Below, piece by piece: positions 47,366 to 59,300 of a stretch of DNA of 64,000 nucleotides. How positions within the stretch are numbered: the first letter of the stretch is position 1; the number at the start of each line of letters is the position of its first letter. The stretch is from Macrolepiota albuminosa. Lineage: Eukaryota > Basidiomycota > Agaricomycetes > Agaricales > Agaricaceae. Made by a program: the position numbers and the translations under genes. The stretch covers positions 2,542,001 through 2,606,000 of the forward strand of contig JAMWFC010000082.1 of NCBI GenBank assembly GCA_027475525.1, in the 5' to 3' direction. The notes under the pieces were generated by a model, which was given only the letters and a program-made list of their open reading frames with translations, ran no database searches and had not been told where the DNA came from.

Positions 47366-49726
47366 ATGCGCATTGAAGAAGGCTTTCAGCAGGTCCTTAT
47401 CTCATCTCTAAATCCATCGTGTGCTTAGCCTCGTTTCTCTCAGGTTCCTTTCACGGAGGAAAACCCGTACACCTCTGATCCGGTACTCCCATCCTTACTT
47501 AGACGGACCCTACCACCAAGGTGCGAGTATATCCATCGTTTGTGCGACGCAACTCATCTGAGATTATTGGTGTAGTGTATTTCGAGAGATCGAGCCGGTG
47601 CGAGTATATCCATCGTTTGTGCGACGCAACTCATCTGAGATTATTGGTGTAGTGTATTTCGAGAGATCGAGCCGATCTCGAACGTCTCGGCTCAGATGTG
47701 CTCACAAGTTGCGTCAATGCGCTCTAGGAACAAGATTTCCCTGACTGTTATTATCCAGTTGTCCGTGAAATGGGCAGCGGTAACCGCGTTGTACCTCCAA
47801 GGCTAACTCAGTACGACCAATGGGGTCGCCGGATAGACGAACTTGAAACGAGCCAGGGCTGGCAGGACCTTAAAGCCTTCAGTCAGAAGGAAGGTATTCC
47901 GGGCATTTTTTATGAGCGCCGATACAAGGAACATAGTCGAACCTATGGCTTTGCGAAGATGGTGATGATGGTGGGCGATTCGCATGAGGTATGACCAGCA
48001 GAGCACGTCGCGTATATCGTTTATAATCTTTGTGAAAAGGTCTTCTGTCCTCTGAGTATGACTGATGGCTCAGCTCGCGTCATAGAGTTGTTGGGATCCA
48101 AAGAGATGAAAGAAAAGGTATTTCCGCGGCTAATCAGGTAATAAATATCACATCCAATAGTTCTTGGCGACATACTCAAGCTATTCTATTCTCAAGTCGC
48201 GATCCTGCCTTCGCCTTTACCTCTGGACAATGGATGACAGAGGTACGTTTCCATTCTGGTTGGGGAGAGCGAGAGACCAATATTAAATGGACAGCGTCCT
48301 GGCGGCTCTGACGTCTCTCAGACTGAGACTGTGGCAACATCAGTCGGACGAACCATCCCCTTTGGCCAAACATATACCCTTAATGGCTTCAAGTGGTTCT
48401 CAAGTGCCACCGACAGCCACATGTCCGTCGCTCTCGCGCGAACAGGATCGATTGAAGACGGCTCCAAAGGCCTCTCACTCTTCCTCGTCCCTCTCCGTCT
48501 TCCCTTCATCCGAAGCCCCTCTGACCCGATTCCTCCTTCCACGAGCAACAAAATCTTCGTGCACCGTCTCAAGAACAAGATCGGCACACACGCCCTCCCT
48601 ACCGCAGAACTCTCCCTCGAAGGCGCCGAAGCCTACCTCATCGGCAACGTCAACCAAGGTGTCAAAAACATCTCACCGGTGCTCAACATCACTCGTGTCT
48701 GGTCTGCGATCGCCTCTGTCGGTGCTCTGCGCAAGTGTCTCGCCATCGCCACCGCCTACGCCAAAGTGCGTACCATTAACGGCGGCACGCGTCTTCTTCA
48801 GGATGCGCCGCTACACGTCTCTCAGCTGGCGGCGATCAACGTCTTGTATCGTGCTCTCATGCATCTGACATTCGGTGTGATCAGGCTGATGGGCAAGTCA
48901 GAGTGCGACGTCGCGGACGAGTGGGAGTTGAAAAGGCTGAGGATGCTTACGCCGACAGTGAAGGCGTTTGCGGCGGAGAAAGCGTCTGCGGGGATGGAAG
49001 ACGCGATGTCTGCACTCGGAGGAGCAGGTTATATGGAGGAGAATGGGTTTGGTCGAGCGATTAGGGATTCGTTAGTAGAAAAGTACGTGGATCTGGTTAT
49101 GTGCATCCAATATCTTACTCATGTCATTCTGGTAAGAATTTGGGAAGGAACAACCACGGTGTTGGCTTTGGACCTCGCTCGAGTGGCTCAAGATCCTGCA
49201 ACAACAGACGCCTTTATCTCTGTAGGTTCCCATCGTCTATATCCTACCTTTCAGCTGAAACTTTCCATTAGTGGGCACAAGGTGTCGTGTCATCGTGTCC
49301 CTCAGACCTCCGAAAACAGCTACAAGAACCCCTGGATATTCTGCACGGCGCCCTCGAGGAATTGGGAGCTTCCCTCCAGAAACCGATCGAAAACAGCTAC
49401 AAGAACCCCTGGATATTCTGCACGGCGCCCTCGAGGAATTGGGAGCTTCCCTCCAGAAACCGATTGCTCCTCTTGTCCCACGACCTGCAATTATGCTCAC
49501 CGGATATGTGGCTTCGGCGGTGTTCCTTTTGGAGCATGCGATATGGGCTCATGTCACTGGGGAGAGTAGTCGCGAGACTGATATAGACGTTGTCCGACGA
49601 TGGATAGTGGAAGGTGGCATGATAGCTGCTGTCGAGGATGTCAAGAGAGCAAAGGGAGATGGTGGCAAGCGGACAAAGTCTGATTTGGCGGTTGTCTTTG
49701 GGCGGGCGGAGAGGTCAAAGCTGTAA
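47366..49726 (+). CDS. Acyl-CoA dehydrogenase family flavoprotein with peroxisomal SKL end
   Basis: FAD enzyme of the acyl-CoA dehydrogenase/AidB type. N-terminal EEGFQQVPFTEENPY, then PRLTQYDQWGRRIDELETSQ. The FAD and substrate loop regions are CPLSMTDGSARVIELLG, DPAFAFTSGQWMTERPGGSD and LNGFKWFSSATDSHMSVAL. The C-terminal helical domain has EDAMSALGGAGYMEENG and IWEGTTTVLALDLARVAQDP. The protein ends RAERSKL, a perfect peroxisomal PTS1 signal. Two 77-bp duplications (47520-47673 and 49311-49464) disturb it. Collapsing the second joins RKQLQEPLDILHGALEEL to the tail in one frame. Near 47.67 kb one base seems to be missing between FREIEP and LERLGSDV. Confidence 0.87.
47520..47673. repeat. 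Perfect 77-bp tandem duplication 14
   Basis: Unit 47520-47596 repeats at 47597-47673 and covers intron 2 and the following short exon of the acyl-CoA dehydrogenase. Confidence 0.95.
49311..49464. repeat. Perfect 77-bp tandem duplication 15
   Basis: Unit 49311-49387 repeats at 49388-49464 inside a coding exon of the acyl-CoA dehydrogenase; removing one unit restores the frame to the SKL end. Confidence 0.95.
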
Positions 49727-50760
49727 GTATCTGGATGGTTCTCATCTTGTCTTGATTATTACAATGTCATTCGGAGACTGGAGATAGATCAAGGTCCTTC
49801 ATTGTGTATGCTGACTGTTGGCCTACACGAAGTTTGTTCAAGGACCAGTAGATCATCCTTGGAGAGACAAAACATCGTCGATTTTTACGACAATAATTTA
49901 ATCCTTTAACTCGATGCTTGGTGCCAGTGACTGCACCAACTCGCGCAGACTTAAAATTTAAACTGCACAGGCAATAACGCGTAATCCGCTGAACTAATTC
50001 ACAAGCTTCCTGGGCAAGATGCCCAGAACAAGGCAACTATCCACTAGTAGAACCATAGACACAAGTAATAACCATGGCCAATAACCAATAGCTTTTGTTT
50101 CCCCCCTCCCCTCCAAACTACCAATCCTCTTCCGAACAAAGACAGTGCATATGAGTAAAAAAAATCGAATAGAATTGATTCAGTGTCCGGTCACTCGAAG
50201 GTACAAGTTAGACTCAGAAGTGAGAAGAATGGCGGACTACTGATACAATCCGTGGCCGTCACGCAGTAAGACTGGGAGGTAGCTACTTTCTTCATCATAG
50301 GAGTTATCAAGGACGCCACAGTCAGATTGTTGAGAGTTAGCTAATGGGCTAGATGTCAGCCGGGTTAGGAGAGATGTCTGGCGACTTTGAAGAGGATGGT
50401 GAGAAGATCGTTATATATTTGTGCAAGCCTTCCTCCAAAAGTACAATAACGTGGCCCTCTTGCGTGTGAGGACGCTCCGGCAGGCTCGGGTTCGTATGGA
50501 TGATTTTTCCTTCCGAGCGGGAACAAGGCTAGCGATAGAGATAGATTGCCCTAATTTACTCAGGTGGTGGACGCGAGTTGGTCAGAAAGAGGCGTTCACA
50601 AGGTAGAAGATCGTCGATGAGTCCAAGGTGTACGACCGAGTGTACAGGCGAAATGTTTTAGGTTATAGCTGATCTTTTGTGTAAGGAGATTATGTAGTTA
50701 TTGATTTGAGAACAGAGCTTGGGTAGATACTTTCCACGACTCAATGGAATGGAATTAAGA
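49727..50760. other. Unassigned 1 kb between two convergent genes
   Basis: Only short open stretches (for example 50421-50606 plus) without family resemblance. It should include both 3' UTRs. AT-rich; no RNA gene or transposon seen. Confidence 0.4.
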
Positions 50761-51535
50761 TCATTGGGCAGGGGAATAGGGTACTATGTGACACCTTGAG
50801 ATGGATCAGAAGTCAGCTTCTTCTCAACTAATAGGGCATATAGCTCACCCAAGCATTCCACGACCACCCCATCCGGTTCGAGGTATCAACGTAAGGTGGA
50901 CTGTCTGTCCAGACCGTAGCACTTTGATAATTATATGTTTCTACCCATGCAGCAATATTCAGTCCAGGATCTTTACCAGAAACCAGCGGGCTCACATTCT
51001 CATTTGTACTAACCACTTCGGTTAAAGGTTGTAACGAAGACGAACAGGCACGATGATCAAGAGGCCCGAATTTCAGAACAAGATCATCGCGTTGAAGTCC
51101 CTAGATGTTACAAATCAGAATTTGACCTCTTGCCAAGATCAATAAACACACAGCTTCAGCTGCCGGACTTTCTGGAGCCACGGCGTTCACTTTTGCGAAC
51201 GGCCTTGATTCAACACTGCTCGAGTCTGATTCGAAATCTTTCGGTACATTGGCAGGATTATAGATAGTCTCCAAAGCCTTCGCAATTTCATTTGTAATGG
51301 CATTCAAGTCGTTTCGAAGTTCTATTATGCGGACTCGGGCAGATCGAACAGCATAGACATCAATGTCTGCACGAGGAAATCCGTCTGAGTCCACAAGTGG
51401 TGTCTGCATTGTTGAATCATTGGCCCTGAGGATGGAGATCTGGACCTCAATCTGTTCTTCTATGCTCGATTTCTTCTCAATCAAAGCTCGTGCTTGTTCC
51501 ATTGGACTCGTTGGTGAAGGTAATATAAATCCCAT
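50761..51535 (-). CDS. NAS2: 26S proteasome assembly chaperone p27 (PDZ domain)
   Basis: Chaperone (NAS2/PSMD9) that binds the Rpt5 ATPase during assembly of the proteasome base. The N-terminal helices read MEQARALIEKKSSIEEQIEV and RSARVRIIELRNDLNAITNE. The PDZ domain begins PFAKVNAVAPESPAAEAGLQ, then RDDLVLKFG. Later exons give IIIKVLRSGQTVHLTLIPRT and GWGGRGMLG, and after a last intron (about 50800-50840) CHIVPYSPAQ, the standard family end. The start at 51535 is used; an internal Met at MEQAR is possible. No break. Confidence 0.88.
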
Positions 51536-51768
51536 ATGTCAGAAAGGTGACGCAAGCCAGCAAGGCACTGTTTGTGAACGGCACTTGAGACAAACAACGC
51601 GTCGCGATCGCCACTGTGGCGGTCAGCAATTTTATACCTTGGTTACAGATTGTGGCCTACAAGTGATACAGTGTGAACGATGTATATACATTAAAACCTA
51701 GATTGTCTTCTCCTTTGAGCCACCACGTGCTAACGGTGAAAGTGACTCGTGAGACCGCATTGGTATTC

Positions 51769-52936
<1,168 letters not shown>

Positions 52937-54134
52937 GGCAGATAGACGACCAATCTTATTCCAAGAGGTTCTGAGACTTTATAACATGGGATTCAGAGTA
53001 TTTGCAATGCTTTATCATAAGATAGAATTCCAAGACGAGGCTATTTTGGTCTCATCGATCATCCAATGTGTCTCAGCCATAATGTCATTAGGTCGGATAC
53101 CCTCAGTAACGAATCACTAGCCAGGGAATTGCACTGAGAAGACCAGGGATGACATAGATAGCTCCTCGTGGCTGCCTCGACTAAAGAGGGCCACGGCAGG
53201 CTTTTGGTGTTGATTGACTGAATCCGGCAAAGCCCATCCCTGAAAGAAAATATTAGCCAGTTCGGGACTTGCCAACATTTCATGATCTGCACATGCCGTG
53301 CAATGAACGCGAAGGCTTATTTGTGAGAGAAAGAGAACTATAAGTGGTGTTGAACGATGGACTTCTATGGTCCGTGAGAAGCACCAATCATGTAAAATGT
53401 TCGGTTCAAATATTCTCTCACATTGAAGCTTTGATGAAAGAAGCCTCGAATTAAGTATAAACGTTAAAAGTCAGGATACCTATATACTGAGCTATTCGGA
53501 AAGAATCATTTCCAGCATGGAAGGAGGTCCATGGCAGCCAATTTGAAATTGCATGGCACCTATTTATTATAGACTGTCGGGCCGGCAGTGGGAATTAGGA
53601 GGCCATCTATGGATCTATGGATAGCGAGCCCAACTTAGATTGTTCAGATCCACTAAAAGCTTCCTTGTCTGTTGACACTACCCTTGTGTATTGACACTAC
53701 AGGGGGAAAGACTACTAGATCTGAATCACTAAGAGTCAATGCGTAAATGGGCTGTCTGTGTTTTATGCTCAATAATCAAATATGAAACTCGAAAAAGTCG
53801 ATCGTCGATAAGGAGGTAAAATAATTGATAAGATGTGTTTTATGCTCAATAATCAAATATGAAACTCGAAAAAGTCGATCGTCGATAAGGAGGTAAAATA
53901 ATTGATAAGATGCTATGGGACAGTTGAGGCGTGTGACCGAATGTTAAGAATGCAATGCTAACGTGAAAATGATTATCCGAGTATTCGAGAATGAGTAAGA
54001 GAACAACCAAGTGAGTGTCGATCGCTAATTCCGATCCATCCTTCCTGTCTTTTCATCTATTCTCGCAACGCTCGCCACCCTACTGCCTCCTATCATTATT
54101 CTTCTTAAATAAACCGCTGTCTCGAGTCTCAGCT
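52937..54134. promoter_or_regulatory. Divergent upstream region of THI4 and chorismate mutase
   Basis: About 1.2 kb containing the promoters of both genes and the duplication at 53757-53910. Pyrimidine-rich tracts precede the chorismate mutase ATG (54030-54110). No gene recognised. Confidence 0.45.
53757..53910. repeat. Perfect 77-bp tandem duplication 16
   Basis: Unit 53757-53833 repeats at 53834-53910 in the promoter region upstream of chorismate mutase. Confidence 0.95.
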
Positions 54135-55255
54135 ATGCAGTCCCAAAATTTCATGCTTGTAGAGGATCCCCTGTCGCTTGAACGCATACGATCAGTGCTT
54201 ACTCGACTTGAAGACACAATCATCTTCTCCCTGATTGAGAGGGCCCAATTTGTGCACAACCCTCGCATCTATCAACGCGGAGTTTTCGACGAGTTGAAGA
54301 ATCTTGGATTCAGTGGCAGCTGGCTAGAATGGTTCCTCAAAGAGACTGAGACTTTTCATGGTGAGTCTCTTCAATTTTGCTTCATTGATATACTGAAAAA
54401 TGGTATAGCAAAGGCACGACGATACACCAGGTATGTCTACTCTTAAAATCTCTCAATAGACCACCCATTCTCTGTTGTAGCCCGGATGAATATCCTTTCA
54501 CGTTAGACCTTCCGAAGCCTGTCTTGCCCCCATTATCATTCCCAAAGATCCTACACCCCAACAATATAAACGCGAACCCTTCCATACTGTCTTTCTATAC
54601 CCGTACCATTGTCCCGCGGATCACTCGCCGAGCGACCCTTGCGTTTTCTACTCTTAAGCGCGCCAACGGCATTGTCGGCGATGAGGAATTTGAAGACGAC
54701 GGAAATTATGGTAGTGCTGCTACCATTGATGTGGAAGTCGTGCAAGCAATCAGCAAACGTGTGCATTATGGTCTGTAATATACTGTTTCTACTTTATTTC
54801 AATTGCTTACACGACATCGCTAGGCAAGTTCGTGTCGGAGTCGAAATTCAGGGAGAACCCAGCTGCTTTCATACCTCACATACAAAATCCTAATCGTAAG
54901 GCTCTGGAAAAACTGATCACAAAACCAGAGGTAGAGCGAAAGCTTCTGATACGGTTGCAAAAGAAGGCCGCAACTTATGCACAAGACATTGGCATCGACA
55001 CTGAGATTCTTCCGGATGGAAGTCCGAAGATCAGCGGATACGGTGTAAACGGGTCTGCGAAGATTGACGTCGATGGTGTCGTAGATCTTTATGAGAGCTA
55101 CATAATCCCTCTAACGAAGGAGGTTGAGGTACGTATTGTACCATTGGCATCTTCGTCAAGTGGTGTTTACTTTAAATCAATAGGTGGAGTATCTTCTTCA
55201 TCGATTAGATGGTCTTTCGGAAGAAGAGATTGAGAAACTAGCCAAGGGTGAATAA
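54135..55255 (+). CDS. ARO7: Chorismate mutase (AroQ fungal type)
   Basis: Converts chorismate to prephenate on the way to Phe and Tyr; allosterically controlled by Trp and Tyr in yeast. The start at 54135 gives [20 protein letters not shown], then [16 protein letters not shown] and [20 protein letters not shown] across an intron. Next come [19 protein letters not shown] and [20 protein letters not shown]. The C-terminal active-site helices are [19 protein letters not shown] and [20 protein letters not shown]. The end is [14 protein letters not shown]. Four introns; length near 260-300 residues fits the family. Intact. Confidence 0.94.
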
Positions 55256-55923
55256 ACCGTGCGTTGCAGATTACTCGTGTCCTATGTATTTTCCATTTAT
55301 GCCTCATCGTGGTTGAGAATCTTCATGACTGCGTCTTCTTCCTTAATACATTTGTATGGGTATTCGAAAGTGTTTACGATGCACAGGAGTTCGCCATGTA
55401 GCTATGGTTCTCACCACTTTGTGACAAAGAGTATTACACCTTCAACAAGAGACATTTTTCTTGATCCTTATGCCAAAATGTTACCTTTGATGAGGGGAAC
55501 AGAACCTTAAGACAGGTTTTTGATATGTCATCAAAATTGGCGGATAAGGTCATGCTGTAGATCTGTGTACGCGTAGAACGGATGTAGAATACTCAGTGAA
55601 CAGACTTGTGTGTGGCGAGAGAAACTCGAGCGTTGACGATAGGAGGGGGATCCGAGTGAGTCAACGGTCAAGATCTCCGTACACAAAGGCGGCTCTAGGC
55701 TCCGGTGTGAAGGCCAGGAGCTCCCCCACTCAGGAATCCGTCGGTGGGTGCTTTGTAGAAGGGGCTGTCTTTTCCCAAGGCAGCTGCATGGTGCTCGAGA
55801 AGCAGCAATACGAAGATACTTTTTGCCCATAAAAGGGGAAAAATATTAGATTGACTACGCGGATGCTCCAGAAACAAGCCAGCCAGTTTCAAACCTGATA
55901 CATGGCAAATTTCAAAAAAAAAA
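55256..55923. other. Non-coding 0.67 kb downstream of chorismate mutase
   Basis: Contains the chorismate mutase 3' UTR and flank up to the insertion site of LINE relic 3. Short open stretches on both strands show no resemblance to known proteins. Confidence 0.4.
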
Positions 55924-55933
55924 TCTTGGCCGA

Positions 55934-56635
55934 TGTGGCGCCACCGAGAACATGGACCACATACTAACTGAATGTACGGCCTCAGGCCAAGAAACAATTT
56001 GGGATTTGGCCAGGGAGTCATGTGAAAAACGGGGCATATGATGGACCAAGCCCACACTAGGTGACGTCCTAGGATGCGGTTTATCCTCACCGAAATATGA
56101 ACAAGGGGAGATGACGAGCCCAGGAAAAAGAATGCAACTGATCACTGTAACTGAATCGGCACGCCTCATCTGGAAAATCAGGTGTGAACGGAAAATAAGG
56201 AGAGACGCGGACCCAGAGAAATGCATACAGCAATCGAGATCAAAGCGAGATGGAAACATACGATGGCAAAAAGGATAAAGCTGGACGCCTAGCCTCTGAC
56301 CGGAAATGCCTGAGGAGAAAATCTGAGGATGAGGAGCTAGTGACATATACGTGGCTGAACATACTACCAGAGAGCACACGCCCATCCCGGGCGTGGAAGG
56401 CAGCGAACAGGGTTTTAGTGGGTATAGGCGCTGATCATCTTCCCCCTGGCCGGCCGACGGCCCGAGCCCCACGCTATGCGCATTTCCCTGTGGTGGGCTG
56501 ACATTTCAGACAAAATATCAATAGCATGCATGCCCCCAGTGAGACATCACCATGAACCTTATACTTTTTTTCTCTGTAACCTAGGAACTAACTGTGTAGA
56601 GAAGCATAGGGTACAAATAGAACCACCAAAAAAAA
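55934..56635 (+). mobile_element. LINE relic 3 with target-site duplication
   Basis: Plus-strand, 5'-truncated copy of the same family. It begins inside the zinc-binding domain (ENMDHILTECTASGQETIWD), continues with LGDVLGCGLSS and TVTESARLIWKIRCERKIRR, ends the ORF region with RVLVGIG, and closes with CACC plus an A run at 56628-56635. The 10-bp TCTTGGCCGA, itself preceded by A runs, occurs at 55924-55933 and 56636-56645, so a target-site duplication of 10 to 18 bp flanks the insert. Frame breaks show decay. Confidence 0.88.
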
Positions 56636-56818
56636 TCTTGGCCGAAAAGTGGTGGTCTCTCAATGAACGGCACCATGCGACCGACTTTCTCCGTAGAATG
56701 TTCTGATATTTTCAAAAGATTATGAAAATGAGCGGTATATACAAGGGATCAGCATAATTAACTGGTAACGCCGGGGGTAAACAATTTGTAGAATGGGTAT
56801 TAAGGCAGTTAGTTGAAT
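56636..56818. other. Short non-coding stretch 3' of septin-like gene A
   Basis: Under 200 bp between the transposon and the septin A stop; likely 3' UTR of septin A. Confidence 0.4.
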
Positions 56819-58917
56819 TTATAATCCCAGATCTAAAAGTTGTTTTTGTGGGCAGGAGAACACAGTATATTGGGAAAAAGGTACCTTCAAGCAAACGTTG
56901 TCTTTCGTCCTCTGAAATATTACGGGTAGCACGTCGAGCCAGAAGTTTTTCTGTCCTGTACTTCTCATAAAATACTTCGTTCGTATAGTTTTTGAGAAGC
57001 TGCCAGGGTCATAAGTATCACAAGTGCGAATAATCAAATGATTACAAAACCTTGAGATGAGTAGATAGAGCTGCAGTTCTCAAGGCAGAGAAATCACAAT
57101 GACTCGGGTCAAGGACATCGATTGTTCCCCATCTATATTTTCTAGTAAAGACGCCTTTCAGGTCTTCTGGAGGAGAGTAGAGGTAAGGGAGTTTAGCGTT
57201 GTGACCTGATGACGGTGTTTGGGGGATTTCCTCATCAAGCGAGGGAGGAGAAACAACCATAGGGGTATCAGCAGAAGCTGGCCTCTTCCTGCGTTTATTT
57301 CTTTCAGGGGCGATGAAGGCAAATGGAAGCTGGTCGGCAACATCGACTTTGGAGACAATGTGCGCTGAGAAGCGGATGTTAGCTACGCTTTCTTGATCTG
57401 TCGCATCAAGCGAAACTACATCCTCTGCTGCTAGGGATAAGTCACGACGTGAACGAGACCTTGAGAGAGTCTTTCCCATTGCACGACGAGGAGAACGTAG
57501 TTTGATCACCGGCCGCGCCTGGCGTTCCTCGTCCTCCCCTTCCTGCTCAGCTTTCTCGGTCAGGGCGTTATCAAGCTCAGCATCTCCACCTCCATCGCCA
57601 TTGGGTACATCAAAGTGTGTCTGTCCCTTCAAAGTAGCCGCAGACAGTGATTGTTTCGGTGTCCCAAATAAACCCAAGGCAATGCCTGTATCCGCCAGAA
57701 CTTTTCGGACTACCTAAAGTTAACAGCCAAAGGTAACTTAGTTAAAGAATGGCACACACCTGCCAATTTTATGGCTTGTAACTTTTCGTCCGTCAAGGAA
57801 TCAGCGTGTGCAATGACAGGAAGTATATTTGTTCGGGAAGACAACCGGTGAATAACCCTAATTTCGGCGGGGCACATATTTAATGAAGTTTCTGCTTCTT
57901 GGTCGGTGTCGTCTCCTGAAGAAGTATCTGGAATAAGGTCAGGAGGCACTGCTTCGAAGGAAGGAGAGCCACGATGTTCTTCGACACCCATAATCGACGA
58001 AGGATCAATCATGTAAAGGCACCTTGAGATTTGTCAACTTGATTTGTATGGACCACTACAAAAATAAGGTTCTCGTACGCATGAATATGTTGGTCACCTC
58101 TATTCTTCCGCACAACTTTGGATTCCTACGAACACAGTCAAACGTACCTGCGTCAAGGGACAACGAAAGACATACTTCGTTCAAGGTGTCAGCATACTGG
58201 GCGTCCACGTACTTGATTACGCTATTGACCTGCCGTTCGAGCTTCAGCTCCTGTCCTTCCGTGAAGTCCAGACCAGGGGTATCGATGACGGAGAGAAGGA
58301 CTCTGTCGAAGCGCGACTCGCAAATTTCGATGCACGCGGTTTCAATTGATTGGGTAGGCTTCGTCGAACCCTGCAGGAAGCGGTCAAGGGCGGCTCTTTG
58401 GTCGATCGTGGCCGTCGGCGAAATGTCCGCGGTGTCAAGAAGCAGACGGATGAGTGACGTCTTCCCGGTGCCTTTGCTACCGACAACCTTTCAGCGCGAA
58501 ATCAGAAAACAAATGCCAGACTTCCTTCATGCAGCTCACCATTAGATTAAATGTGGGTGGAACTCGAGCTCTGCGCTGGCTATAGCGGCTTACAGTTGGA
58601 CCAGTTGACCTTTTATTATCGAACGCGGATGGCGGACTTGACATGTACAAAGAAGAAATGGTACTTCCATCCTTAGGCTTTCCTAGAGAACCCCGAAATG
58701 GTTTATGGAATGGTATGGGGTACGGGACTCCGTGGAAAGACGATTTTGCCGCACCTTGTTGTGGTTGGTCGTTGGCCGGCATTTGTTGTATGGCAGCTAC
58801 ATCGACGAGGTTTTCAGGCCATGGGATGCCCTGGCTGTTAAGCTCAGGCAGAGATGGCGAAGTAAGGATACGCGGCGTTTCCGGTTCCTTTTTGGACTTT
58901 CGGCGAAAAGAAAACAT
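56819..58917 (-). CDS. Septin-like GTPase A
   Basis: Septin-type G domain protein, probably part of cortical filaments or a relative. The start at 58917 opens a basic, Pro/Ser-rich N-terminus (MFSFRRKSKKEPETP). After an intron comes a canonical G1 loop, VGSKGTGKTSLIRLLLDTAD. G3 is VIDTPGLDFTEGQELKL. G4 is at NILPVIAHADSLTDEKL, where septins usually have AKAD. A long disordered insert follows, then the septin-unique C-terminal part FTRKYRWGTIDVLDPSHCDF. The last exons are KLLKNYTNEVFYEKYRTEKL and EDLGL at 56819. About seven introns. Closest neighbour in sequence is the G domain of the gene starting at 62400. Confidence 0.82.
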
Positions 58918-59300
58918 GATATGGGAACTAAGAGTGGACTAGTGTCGCGGAAAAGAGCGTGAAGATAGATTGGGAGGCGCAAGCGCTCATGAAAAGGGGA
59001 ACGACGTAAGTACAAGGGTGTGGATACAAGAAATGTGTCGTCAGGGTCGCATCAAAACCAACAAGAGACCGCTTGAGGTGGGAAAATGTGTTCCACTGTA
59101 AATACGGATAGGATGTAACTTTGTAACATTCTGAATTAGCGATATAATCACAAATACATTTACAGCCCAGCTTGAAGGTGCAAAAATCGAACAAAGCCAT
59201 GGAGGTTGAAACGTTGACCTCCGGAATCCCAAGGATGACTCGTAAAAGCAAAACAATAGGAAGAGCAAGGCAAAATATTCTACAGACTATTGGAAACAAT
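58918..59300. other. Non-coding 0.38 kb between septin A and the fusion gene
   Basis: Holds the septin A promoter and the 3' side of the upstream minus-strand gene. No motif recognised. Confidence 0.45.

Noticed and set aside
53040..53110. Possible TPP riboswitch upstream of THI4 (minus-strand GGCTGAGA near 53070-53085)
   Set aside because: The 7-8 base core is present, but the downstream partner elements (ACCC, the CCTGATC joint and the GGATAATxCCAGCG block) are absent before the start codon. A chance match is more likely.
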